This document shows, in pieces, positions 36,938 through 44,720 of a DNA stretch of 64,000 nt. The position numbers were made by a program, and so were the translations under genes. The stretch's first letter is position 1. Each line of letters opens with the position of its first letter. The stretch comes from Carnobacterium gallinarum DSM 4847. Its GTDB lineage: Bacteria; Bacillota; Bacilli; Lactobacillales; Carnobacteriaceae. The stretch spans positions 1,488,001 to 1,552,000 of the forward strand of contig NZ_JQLU01000005.1 in assembly GCF_000744375.1 (NCBI RefSeq), in the 5' to 3' direction. Under the pieces are notes generated by a model that saw only the letters and a list, made by a program, of their open reading frames with translations, did no database searches and was not told the origin of the DNA.

Positions 36938-36988
36938 AAGTGAGTGGGCCAAAACTATTTTTTTAGTTTTGACCCACTCACTTTTTTT
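36938..36988. terminator. Bidirectional terminator
   Basis: AAAGTGAGTGGG with AAAACT pairs to AGTTTT and CCCACTCACTTT, followed by a T run. Confidence 0.85.
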
Positions 36989-36990
36989 GT

Positions 36991-37392
36991 TTAATTAAAA
37001 TTTTCAGCTTGCTGGATAAATGTTTTTAAATCAGGCGCAATTTTTCTAGGAAGATCTTGTTCATGGTCTTTATGATAAATTTGTGGCTGACCACTTAGCA
37101 TACATAAATAATTTCCAGTCCCATTTTCAGCAATAACGATATATTCTTTGGGTAGTCCTTCTCCATGTGCTATTTGGCTGTTGCGAACAACATCATCGAA
37201 GGTTTTACGCAGATTTAGCCTATCTTTTATTGGATAAAAAAGCCATTCACCAAATTCAGGAGCATTAACTAGCTGGAAAAGTTCTTGATAGCAAGGATCT
37301 AATATTACATCTAATAGATGTTCTGTTTTTTGTAAGTCTTGTAAAGTAACGCCTTTTTTTCTAGTTGTGCTCATTTTCGCATATTTTTCCAA
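36991..37392 (-). CDS. SMI1/KNR4 (SUKH)-like protein
   Basis: The 133-residue protein has SUKH-type blocks: LPKEYIVIAENGTGNYLCML near the middle, then IYHKDHEQD and a C-terminal amphipathic helix. SUKH proteins are frequent immunity proteins for polymorphic nuclease toxins, and this gene borders the LXG array. No toxin is directly attached to it, so the role is inferred. A methionine at residue 7 is an alternative start. Confidence 0.65.
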   Translation of the reverse strand: MEKYAKMSTTRKKGVTLQDLQKTEHLLDVILDPCYQELFQLVNAPEFGEWLFYPIKDRLNLRKTFDDVVRNSQIAHGEGLPKEYIVIAENGTGNYLCMLSGQPQIYHKDHEQDLPRKIAPDLKTFIQQAENFN

Positions 37393-37415
37393 TTGTCACT
37401 GTCCTTTTTTCTAAA

Positions 37416-38225
37416 TTATGGAAAATATTTCGCCAAAGTAACTGCAATTCCATCTTCATTATTTGTCAAAGTAATCTCATCAGCAATCTCTTTTAAGGCA
37501 TCGCAAGCATTTCCCATTGCGACAGCATGTCCAGCAAATTCAAGCATCGATAAATCATTTTCAGCATCACCAAAGGCAATAACCTCACTTGGTTTGATAT
37601 TTAGTTTTTCGCAAATTTTTGTTAAAGAATGACGTTTGCTGATCCCAGGCATTGTCACTTCTAGATAAAAGGGTGCAGACAAGACAGCTGCTAGATCCTC
37701 AGTAAAAGGCTCTGTCAAAGCCGCAATCTGTGGTTTTAAAACGTCTTCTGGCGAGGCAATCAATAATTTTATTGGATCAAAATCAAGAGCATCAGCAATA
37801 TTTTCGACTTCATGAATCTCTAGTAAATTATTCTGACTTTCATAGCGAGTTTGGAAACCATCAGGTGTATTTGTATAAATATGGGTACCATTGTCAACGA
37901 TTGGTGTTACATCGAAATCTTCAGCGACTTTTAAGAATTTTTTCGCCAAGTCTAATGGAATCGCTTTTTTGTAAAGGGTTTCATCTGTTTCAACATCAAT
38001 AACCGTTCCACCGTTATACGATAGAATTAATCCGTGATGCTTCTTTAATTCTAATGCATCAATCTCTCTTTTGAAACCAGCAGTTGGTCGACCAGAAGCC
38101 AAGACAACAATTGCACCAGCTTTTTGGGCATGAATGATAGCTTCTCTAGTTTTTGGTGTGATTTTTTTTTCATCATTGTTCAACGTACCGTCAATATCTA
38201 AGGCGATTAATTTGTAGGGAATCAT
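37416..38225 (-). CDS. Cof-type HAD-IIB sugar phosphatase
   Basis: The 269-residue protein has motif I LIALDIDGTLNND (nucleophile Asp10, acid Asp12), motif II VLASGRP, and C-terminal VIAFGDAENDLSML with the metal-binding Asp pair. A C2B cap lies between. This is the YidA/Cof group, which removes phosphate from sugar phosphates or cofactors. The exact substrate is unknown. The start is ATG 38225 after AGGAGA. Confidence 0.9.
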   Translation of the reverse strand: MIPYKLIALDIDGTLNNDEKKITPKTREAIIHAQKAGAIVVLASGRPTAGFKREIDALELKKHHGLILSYNGGTVIDVETDETLYKKAIPLDLAKKFLKVAEDFDVTPIVDNGTHIYTNTPDGFQTRYESQNNLLEIHEVENIADALDFDPIKLLIASPEDVLKPQIAALTEPFTEDLAAVLSAPFYLEVTMPGISKRHSLTKICEKLNIKPSEVIAFGDAENDLSMLEFAGHAVAMGNACDALKEIADEITLTNNEDGIAVTLAKYFP

Positions 38226-38360
38226 TTGATCTTCTCCTTTTTTTTAAAATCTTAATTAAGTATAGTGTATGTAATGCATTTCAGGTCAAGCTATTTTTAA
38301 TTGCCATCTGAAAAATTTATCAGTATGATAGAACTACTAAATAAAAAAGTAGGGTATGAT

Positions 38361-39080
38361 ATGCGGTTAGATAAATTATTATCAGAGTTAGGATTTGGCT
38401 CTAGAAATCAAGTTAAACAACTAATTAAACGCAAACAAGTTCAAGTGAATGGAGAAATTATTTTATCGGATGGCTACAATGTAGACCCGCAAATTCAGAC
38501 TCTGATAGTTAAAGGTAAGCAAATAACTTATCATTCACATAGATATTATCTATTAAATAAACCAGCAGGTGTAGTGAGTGCCGTGAGTGATGCTGAAAAT
38601 CAAACTGTGATTGATTTGATTGCTAAAGAGGATCAGGTAGAAGGTCTTTTTCCAGTAGGACGCTTAGATCGTGATACGGAGGGACTTTTACTAATAACGA
38701 ATAACGGACAATTGGCTCATCAATTGCTAGTTCCTAAAAAACATGTGGTTAAGGTTTATGAAGCAAGTGTGAATGAAGAAGTGACGGAAGAAGACGTTGG
38801 GACATTTGCGTCTGGCATTATTTTTCATGGGGATATTCGGTGTAAGCCAGCAGAATTAACCTTATTAGAGCATCGAGATGGGACAAGTTATGTGCGTCTG
38901 GCCATCAGTGAGGGAAAGTTTCATCAAGTGAAAAAAATGTTTTTGGCTGTTGGGAAAAAAGTGACTTACTTAAAACGGATTGAAATGGGGCCTTTGAAAC
39001 TTGATTCAGAATTGGCTGTGGGTAGTTATCGTTCGTTGAATGCGGAAGAGTTGATGAGATTAGCGCCATATTTTAAATAA
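38361..39080 (+). CDS. RsuA/RluB-family pseudouridine synthase
   Basis: The start is ATG 38361 after AGTAGGGTATGAT; the longer reading from 38301 has no ribosome binding site. The 239-residue enzyme has an N-terminal S4 RNA-binding domain (MRLDKLLSELGFGSRNQVKQ) and the catalytic block GRLDRDTEGLLLITN with the Asp nucleophile. It converts a uridine in 16S (or 23S) rRNA to pseudouridine. It resembles the Gram-positive RsuA group of 16S enzymes. Confidence 0.9.
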   Translation: MRLDKLLSELGFGSRNQVKQLIKRKQVQVNGEIILSDGYNVDPQIQTLIVKGKQITYHSHRYYLLNKPAGVVSAVSDAENQTVIDLIAKEDQVEGLFPVGRLDRDTEGLLLITNNGQLAHQLLVPKKHVVKVYEASVNEEVTEEDVGTFASGIIFHGDIRCKPAELTLLEHRDGTSYVRLAISEGKFHQVKKMFLAVGKKVTYLKRIEMGPLKLDSELAVGSYRSLNAEELMRLAPYFK

Positions 39081-39092
39081 TTAGAATTCCTC

Positions 39093-39424
39093 TTTACAAG
39101 TAAGTTTTTTAATGGTAAAATAATGAAAATATAATTAGAATACAATGAAGAGAAGAGTAGGGTCATAAACTATTTGTAGAGAGTCCTGATTGGTGAAAAG
39201 GGACAATGGCTTATTATCTGAAGATGGTCTTGGAGTATTAATGGTTGAACTAGAAAATTTCTTTTAAATCATTACGGGCGCACCTGTTATAGTGCAATGA
39301 TATGCGAATCAAGCTAGATTCAAGTATCCTAAGTGATAGTGCTTTTTGCGCTATAAAAAAGGTGGTACCGCGGAAACTTCCGTCCTTTGTATGTAAATAC
39401 ATTGGATGGGAGTTTTTTATTTTA
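39093..39424 (+). promoter_or_regulatory. Methionine-type T-box leader of the M20 amidohydrolase
   Basis: A promoter (TTTACA 39093-39098, 17 bp, TAAAAT 39116-39121) leads into a T-box RNA. The specifier region GAAGATGGTCTTGGAG gives codon ATG, as in the leader at 17645. The core AAGGTGGTACCGCGG lies at about 39361. The terminator has TTCCGTCC against GGATGGGA before TTTTTT. Expression should rise when tRNA-Met is uncharged. Confidence 0.85.
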
Positions 39425-39487
39425 TCGAAAAAAAACTAGTGATAATCATGGGAAACCAATAAAACTAATTAATAGGAGGAAGCACTT

Positions 39488-40687
39488 ATGACAACAAGTT
39501 ACCAAAAAACACTTAATGATTTTATTGCATCTAGGAAGGATACTTATCAAGCTTTAGCTTTAGACATTCACGATCATCCAGAGGTTAGCAATTATGAATT
39601 TCATGCATGTGAAGTATTATCTGAACAATTAAAAAAAGAAGGTTTCACAGTGAAAATTGATGTGGCAGGACATCGAACTGGATTTGATGCTCGTTATAAA
39701 GCGGAAAAAGCAGGTCCAGTTGTGGTATTTTTGGCGGAATATGATGCGTTACCAGGGATTGGACATGCATGTGGACACAATTTATTTGGAACAACGTCTT
39801 TGTTGGCAGCAAGTGGTTTGAAGCAAGTAATAGATGAAGTAGGTGGAGAAATTCGTGTTTATGGAACGCCAGGAGAAGAAGGTGGCGAGAATGGTTCTGC
39901 TAAAGCGAGTTTTGTTCGAGAAGGATTTTTTAAAGATGTTGATGTTGCCTTGTGTGTCCATCCAGGGTATCAACATGCATTAACTGCTTATTCTTTAGCC
40001 AATGACCCTGTTGATGTTGAATTTTTTGGTCGCGCATCCCATGCAGCAGCTGCACCAGAAAAAGGCATTAATGCGCTTGATGCAGTCATTCAAGTCTATA
40101 ACTCAATTAATGCATTGCGTCAACATTTTCCAGACGATGTACGCATTCATGGAATCATTACCCATGGCGGTGATGTCGCGAATGTTGTGCCAGAATACGC
40201 CTCTGCGCGCTTTTATTTACGGGCTGAAGCAAGAAGTACGCTGAATGATGTCTATCAAAAATTTGAGAATATTGTGAAAGGTGCTGCTTTAGCAACAGGA
40301 ACGACTTATAAATTTGGACTATTTCAAAATTCAGTAGATAATAATGTGCCAACGTATCGTTTTGATGAAATTTATTTAAACCATCTAAATCGTTTAGGAT
40401 TTGATGTAGAGGAGAAGAGTTCACCGGTAGCTGGTGGGTCGACAGATGTAGGAAATGTTAGCCAGGTTGTTCCTACAATTCAGCCAAATATTTCAATTTC
40501 TGATGGGTATATTGCTGGACACAGTATTGAGTTTAAAGCAGCGGCTAGAAGTCAAAAAGGGCTAGAGTCGATTTTATTAGGTGCGGATCTTTTAGCTAGT
40601 ACAGCATTAGATTTAATTTTAGATGTTGAGCTATTGGCTGAGGTCAAAGAAAAACATCAAGAGAGTTTGGCAAATCAAGCGAAATAA
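39488..40687 (+). CDS. M20-family amidohydrolase under methionine control
   Basis: The 399-residue metallohydrolase has the M20 metal sites: LAEYDALPGIGHACGHN near residue 80, GTPGEEGGENG, and HAAAAPEKGINALDA. A dimerisation domain lies in the middle. It is close to AbgB/HipO-type N-acyl amino acid hydrolases. Because a methionine T-box precedes it, the likely job is to free methionine, or a methionine source, from an N-acyl or peptide-like compound. The substrate is inferred, not shown. AGGAGGAAG precedes the ATG. Confidence 0.85.
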   Translation: MTTSYQKTLNDFIASRKDTYQALALDIHDHPEVSNYEFHACEVLSEQLKKEGFTVKIDVAGHRTGFDARYKAEKAGPVVVFLAEYDALPGIGHACGHNLFGTTSLLAASGLKQVIDEVGGEIRVYGTPGEEGGENGSAKASFVREGFFKDVDVALCVHPGYQHALTAYSLANDPVDVEFFGRASHAAAAPEKGINALDAVIQVYNSINALRQHFPDDVRIHGIITHGGDVANVVPEYASARFYLRAEARSTLNDVYQKFENIVKGAALATGTTYKFGLFQNSVDNNVPTYRFDEIYLNHLNRLGFDVEEKSSPVAGGSTDVGNVSQVVPTIQPNISISDGYIAGHSIEFKAAARSQKGLESILLGADLLASTALDLILDVELLAEVKEKHQESLANQAK

Positions 40688-40743
40688 TAAAACAGTTAGC
40701 TCCCTAGCTAGTCCTTTTATGATAGGATTATATTAATGAATAG

Positions 40744-40945
40744 GATAGAGACAATAGCGAATCTAGAGTAATCCTCTAGTCGGGTGGCGAGTCGTCATCG
40801 GATCTTGGTATGTTGGGAATACGTCTGTAACTAGACTTAGACCGTAATTTACTTCAAGGTACTTCCCCACACTATATGTGCATGACGCCTTTGGCTGCGT
40901 ATATTTCCGCAACTTACGGTATCACATTTTAGTATTGTCTCTATC
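40744..40945 (+). ncRNA. Retron msr-msd RNA
   Basis: Inverted repeats a1 (GATAGAGACAATA, 40744-40756) and a2 (TATTGTCTCTATC, 40933-40945) match perfectly over 13 bp. Directly after a1 lies TAGC with the candidate branching G at 40757. An msr stem CTAGAG/CTCTAG follows. The msd part is a long stem-loop bounded by ACCGTAA (40841-40847) and TTACGGT (40914-40920). A reverse transcriptase gene follows at once, completing the retron layout. Confidence 0.8.
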
Positions 40946-40993
40946 TGTTTAATTTAATAGTACATAAAAGGCTATTTTTGATAGGTAGGGGGG

Positions 40994-42095
40994 AATCTAG
41001 ATTTATGGAAATATTGTACAAAGGAACACTGTCATGAATTTTTACTTTCATTGCAGTTATTTGGCGATGAGACGAATTTAAGTGCCAAAGAGATTGCTTG
41101 TTTATATAGTCTAAGCAATCATGTTGAGGAACAGTATGAATCAATTATTATTGCGAAACGTGATGGAAGTCCAAGACAGTTATTAGCGCCATCACCATTG
41201 TTGAAAAAAATTCAGAAAAATATATTGCTCCATATTTTAGAGGGAATGCCTTGTTCAATCTATGCAACAGCCTATCAAAAGGGAACAACCACGCCCTCAT
41301 ATTGCTCAAAAACAAATTCTTAAGTTAGACATTGAAGACTTCTTTGGAAGTGTTTTATTTTCGATGGTTTGCCAAAGTGCATTTCCTAGTCGTTATTTTC
41401 CGCCAGCAGTAAGTACATTGTTGACTCATTTATGTTGTTATCAAGATGCTCTACCACAAGGAGCGTCAACATCAGCGGCAATTTCCAATTTAGTTTTACA
41501 GCCATTCGATGACTATATTGGAAAATGGTGTCTGGAACAGCAAATTACCTATACAAGATATTGTGACGATATGACTTTTTTAGGTGAATTTGATAGGAAA
41601 TTTGTGGAAAATAAAGTGCGCAATTTTTTACAAGAAATGGGATTTACGTTAAATCAAAAGAAAACTAAATTGATTACGAAAGCTCACCAGCAATCTGTTA
41701 CCGGAATCGTTGTACATGAAAAACCGCAAGTTGCCAAAGTTTATCGAAAAAAGTTGTGACAAGAAATTTATTATTGCCAAAATTTCGGTGTTCGCTCTCA
41801 TTTGGAGCAACAAAAAGATCAGATGTATCTGCCGTTTGGTAAAGGTGGGATAGATCGTTATCTGTCAGTACTTATTGGGAAAACGAATTTTATTGTGCAA
41901 ATAAATCTTCAAGATCAAGAATTTCAGCAAGCTAAGGGAGTGTTAAAAGAATTACTTTTAGCGAATCAGGAACAATAAAGAGATAAATCAGAGGGAATTG
42001 CATTATTAGGAAATATGTTACAAGTTCAAGTTTTGTATGATAAGGTAGAAGAATATCGTTACTTTACTGAAAATTTCAAAAGCATTAATTTATAG
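40994..42095 (+). pseudogene. Broken retron reverse transcriptase
   Basis: The first frame contains LYSLSNHVEEQYESI and SIYATAYQKG. It is then shifted near 41285, where the region X block (NAxxH) is reduced to RPH. The second frame has ILKLDIEDFFGSV, LPQGASTSAAISNL, catalytic YTRYCDDMTF, and SVTGIVVHEK. A TGA at 41757 replaces the expected Arg codon in RKKL-R-QEIYYCQNFGV, and the same frame continues to 41976 and, past a TAA, to 42095. No ATG is in frame at the 5' end. The gene therefore has at least two lesions. Confidence 0.85.
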
Positions 42096-42264
42096 TTAGA
42101 TAATTATGGAATTTTTATTATGGAATTGATAAAAAATATATCCGGATGTATCAGTAGGATAAATTAAGTGATAGTTATAAAATCAGAAAAACACTGTTCA
42201 ATAGTTGGAAATGAATTAAAAAAAGAAATAGATGTATTAAATTAAAAAAATAGTATGAAATAAA

Positions 42265-42316
42265 AAAGTCAACAGATTTTAGAATTTTCTAAAATGATTG
42301 TTGGCTTCTTTTTGGT
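42265..42316. terminator. Terminator between the retron and the peptide gene
   Basis: AAGTCAACA with ATTTTAGA pairs with TCTAAAAT and TGTTGGCTT. T runs follow on both strands, with the better run on the minus strand, which would end the 42363-42434 transcript. A related hairpin stands at 47203-47257. Confidence 0.7.
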
Positions 42317-42362
42317 TTTAAAGGATTTGTTGTTATAAAATTAAATCATGGTTGAATAGATA

Positions 42363-42434
42363 CTAGATAAAACCAATGCTTGTATATGTGGAGATTAAAA
42401 CAATTAGATTTTCATCAATAGTTAAATTTTGCAT
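42363..42434 (-). CDS. 23-residue hydrophobic peptide, candidate signal for the divergent PlcR-like regulator
   Basis: The frame begins MQNLTIDENL and ends STYTSIGFI. It has an excellent ribosome binding site (AAAGGAGGGG, 7 nt spacing) and its own downstream terminator, so it looks like a real gene. It is divergent from a PlcR-like HTH-TPR regulator, the usual place for an RRNPP signalling peptide. It lacks a basic N-terminus, so it is not a classic signal-sequence pheromone. A small membrane toxin or leader peptide is the alternative. Confidence 0.5.
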   Translation of the reverse strand: MQNLTIDENLIVLISTYTSIGFI

Positions 42435-42523
42435 GACAACCCCTCCTTTTTTTAAAATAAGTATATATTAATTATATTATATAGTGTAGAATAAAGCAAT
42501 GGGCGAATAGAAAGGAGAAGGTT
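42435..42523. promoter_or_regulatory. Divergent promoter region of the peptide gene and the PlcR-like regulator
   Basis: The short AT-rich interval carries an imperfect palindrome around 42460-42486 (GTATATATTAATTA, ATTATATAGTG) with -10-like hexamers on both strands. It is the natural site for regulation of both genes by the HTH protein. Exact boxes were not fixed. Confidence 0.4.
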
Positions 42524-43426
42524 ATGAAAAAATCAGCTGTAGGAAAATTAATAGAAACGGAAAGAAGAAAAAATGGATTTACACAAGAAATGTTAGGTGA
42601 TGGAATATGTACACAGGGTACAATTAGTAACTTAGAAAATCTTGGTCGCTTACCGACACTAGAAACGTTACTGGCTATAGTTGAAAGGTTAAATATTTCA
42701 CTTGAACAATTTTATGAAACGATTAAATCAGATAGTTCAATGTACCATGATGAGTTTAAACAAGTACAGTTATTATGCAATAAACTTAAACATAAAGAAG
42801 CAAAAGAATTAATCGTACAATTGATAGAATTTGATAGGTTGACAACGAATTTACAAAGGATGAAATACTATTATTATTTTGGAATTACATCACTAATTGG
42901 TGAAAATGATTATAGAGAAGCATTTTATAATTTTAATCAAGTGCTTACTATTGATTCGGAGAATGCTAACATATTTCATATATTGGCAACCAATGGAATA
43001 GGGGTTACGTACTATTTTGAAAATGATAGTGATAAAGCGAAAACATATTTTGAAAAAGCTTTAATTCTTTTAGAAAATATTTCAGAATTGGATAGTTTTG
43101 ATGTTAGAAATTCAGAAATTATCAAAGTTTATTTCAATACAGCAGAATATTATTCAGAAATGCATGAGCATAAAAAAGCAGTAGATATAGCTGAAAAAGG
43201 ATTAGAGCATTGTAGAAATAATGATATCGATTTTGGTCAAGAATTTTTAATATATGCAAAAGCCTATAATTTATACAAATTGAATCAAAAAGCTAGAGCG
43301 GAACAGCATTTTATAATGGCGAGTTCCCTAGCAATCTTAAATGATAATCAAAATATGATTATAGCAATAAAAAAAGATTCTAAAGAATTTAATTTAGAAT
43401 TATTAGAAAAATTTTTAGAAATGTAA
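42524..43426 (+). CDS. PlcR-like HTH-TPR regulator (RRNPP type)
   Basis: The 300-residue protein has an N-terminal XRE helix-turn-helix (residues 6-60: LIETERRKNGFTQEMLGDGICTQGTISNLENLGRLPT, split here by position) and about five helical TPR-type repeats to the end. The domain order, length and the LNISLEQFYE linker resemble PlcR of Bacillus. RRNPP proteins bind imported peptides through the TPR part and switch DNA binding. The gene is divergent from a 23-residue peptide gene and upstream of an LXG toxin operon. GAAAGGAGAAGG precedes the ATG. Confidence 0.8.
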   Translation: MKKSAVGKLIETERRKNGFTQEMLGDGICTQGTISNLENLGRLPTLETLLAIVERLNISLEQFYETIKSDSSMYHDEFKQVQLLCNKLKHKEAKELIVQLIEFDRLTTNLQRMKYYYYFGITSLIGENDYREAFYNFNQVLTIDSENANIFHILATNGIGVTYYFENDSDKAKTYFEKALILLENISELDSFDVRNSEIIKVYFNTAEYYSEMHEHKKAVDIAEKGLEHCRNNDIDFGQEFLIYAKAYNLYKLNQKARAEQHFIMASSLAILNDNQNMIIAIKKDSKEFNLELLEKFLEM

Positions 43427-43607
43427 TAAGTAAAATTAAATTAAATTTTACTGATAATATACAGAAATTATATAATTAATTGACAGACTTTAGAGGAATA
43501 AGTTAAACTAGAAATTATTAAAGTGTAAAAAATTTTGAGAAAAGACAGTCATTTTTTTTGAATACTGTTTTTATACTTTAATACTAGTATAAGATTGAAC
43601 GAAAAAA

Positions 43608-43685
43608 AAGGCAAACCAAAAACCAGCAACCACTAGCTTTTAGATTCAATAGTATAATCAGTAAACTATACTATTGTTGCCTTTG
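43608..43685. other. Structured intergenic element
   Basis: AAAGGCAA and TTGCCTTT form an outer 8 bp pair; inside it CAATAGTATA and TATACTATTG form a perfect 10 bp stem. No coding frame overlaps. It may be a non-coding RNA or an operator-bearing cruciform. It lies in the 647 bp gap between the regulator and the LXG operon. Confidence 0.4.
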
Positions 43686-43910
43686 CCAATAGAGTCATTG
43701 ACATGTTCATTGTACCTAAAAATTAATATAAATACTAGCTTTTTTTATTAATTATGTAATGAATAGTTAATTAACTGGCAATGCCATTAAAAATATCTAG
43801 CCGTATTTTTCGTTCATTTTATAAAAAATAGTACGTATAATAGTTTAGAATACAAAAATAAACGTGCCGAATTTACACACTTGTATTTTAAACTTGCGCG
43901 TACTAGGTGA

Positions 43911-44042
43911 GCTAACTTAGTATCTAATTCTTGTAAATACCGTCCATGAATTACAAGAATGTGCTAAGCTAGTTTATTTTAACGATTGAATAACGAATGT
44001 TTTTGTATATGGAAGTAAGGCTTATTATGTAAAATGTTTTAC
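43911..44042 (+). promoter_or_regulatory. Stem-loop and palindrome upstream of the LXG operon
   Basis: GAGCTAACTTAG/CTAAGCTAGTTTA flank TTCTTGTAA/TTACAAGAA (9 bp perfect) at 43911-43985, a possible attenuator. The palindrome GTAAAATGTTTTAC at 44029-44042 lies 31 bp before the lap1 start and could be an operator. The rest of 43427-43910 is AT-rich with no coding frame. Confidence 0.4.
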
Positions 44043-44073
44043 TATTAATATGGTTAAAAAGGAGGTTTAATAA

Positions 44074-44364
44074 ATGGTTCAATTTCAAAGTGATTTAGGA
44101 AAAGCCCGGACATTAGCTACTAATTTAGTGAATGCTACTAGTTCTCTTAATCAAATGAAAGCAATACAGGCAACAGCACAAACCACCTTACAAGGAAATC
44201 AGACATCTGATTCTATCATTCAAAGGAAACAATGTGTAACGACTTCTTTTGGAAACGCATTAATTCGAGATGTTGGGAAAATTCAGAGTGTAGCAGCTAG
44301 TTTTGAAGCTTTAGATACGCAATTAAAACAAGGGTTTAATTCGTTTGAGGGGAGTTTTAAATGA
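44074..44364 (+). CDS. Lap1-like type VII secretion targeting protein
   Basis: The 96-residue helical-hairpin protein (LGKARTLATNLVNATSSLN, then a Gly/Asn turn, then DVGKIQSVAASFEALD) is of the DUF3130/TIGR04197 type. It is the first gene of an lap1-lap2-LXG operon. AAAAGGAGG precedes the ATG. The stop overlaps the lap2 start by 4 bp (ATGA). Confidence 0.75.
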   Translation: MVQFQSDLGKARTLATNLVNATSSLNQMKAIQATAQTTLQGNQTSDSIIQRKQCVTTSFGNALIRDVGKIQSVAASFEALDTQLKQGFNSFEGSFK

Positions 44365-44720
44365 CCAAACAAACGTTTGAGGAAGTCAATTATCGACTAA
44401 GAAATGCGTTAGAACAACAGGAAGAGTCAGAGCGTATGTATCAAAAATACGAACAAAAGAGTGAAGAAGCTCATTCCATTTTTAGTGAAGTAGTTCAAGG
44501 ATTCCATGAAGATCAAGCGATTTGGCAACATGGTGAAATGTATCAACGTACGGAATCTTTATTAGAGGAAGCCGTGACTACTCAACAACGATTTTGGCAA
44601 AAAAGTGAGGATAGTCAAGAAGAATTAGCACAAGAAAAACAAAGCTTAGTACAAAAAGTAGTTCAATTAGAATGGGAGAGACAACAACTAGTAGTTAAGG
44701 AGAAACTACATGGAGATTAA
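44361..44720 (+). CDS. Lap2-like LXG-associated helical protein (DUF3958)
   Basis: The 119-residue, highly charged coiled-coil protein has the same length and position as its counterpart at 36002. It overlaps lap1 by 4 bp and the LXG gene by 11 bp. Its role would be to present the LXG domain to the secretion machine. Sequence identity to the other Lap2 appears low, as expected for toxin-specific adaptors. Confidence 0.75.
   Translation: MTKQTFEEVNYRLRNALEQQEESERMYQKYEQKSEEAHSIFSEVVQGFHEDQAIWQHGEMYQRTESLLEEAVTTQQRFWQKSEDSQEELAQEKQSLVQKVVQLEWERQQLVVKEKLHGD

Noticed and set aside
37730-38002. 90-codon plus-strand frame in the HAD phosphatase gene
   Set aside because: Antisense to a conserved enzyme, without start signals.
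43608-43985. A second retron RNA
   Set aside because: Stems are present but there is no a1/a2 pair with a TAGC branching context and no reverse transcriptase follows.
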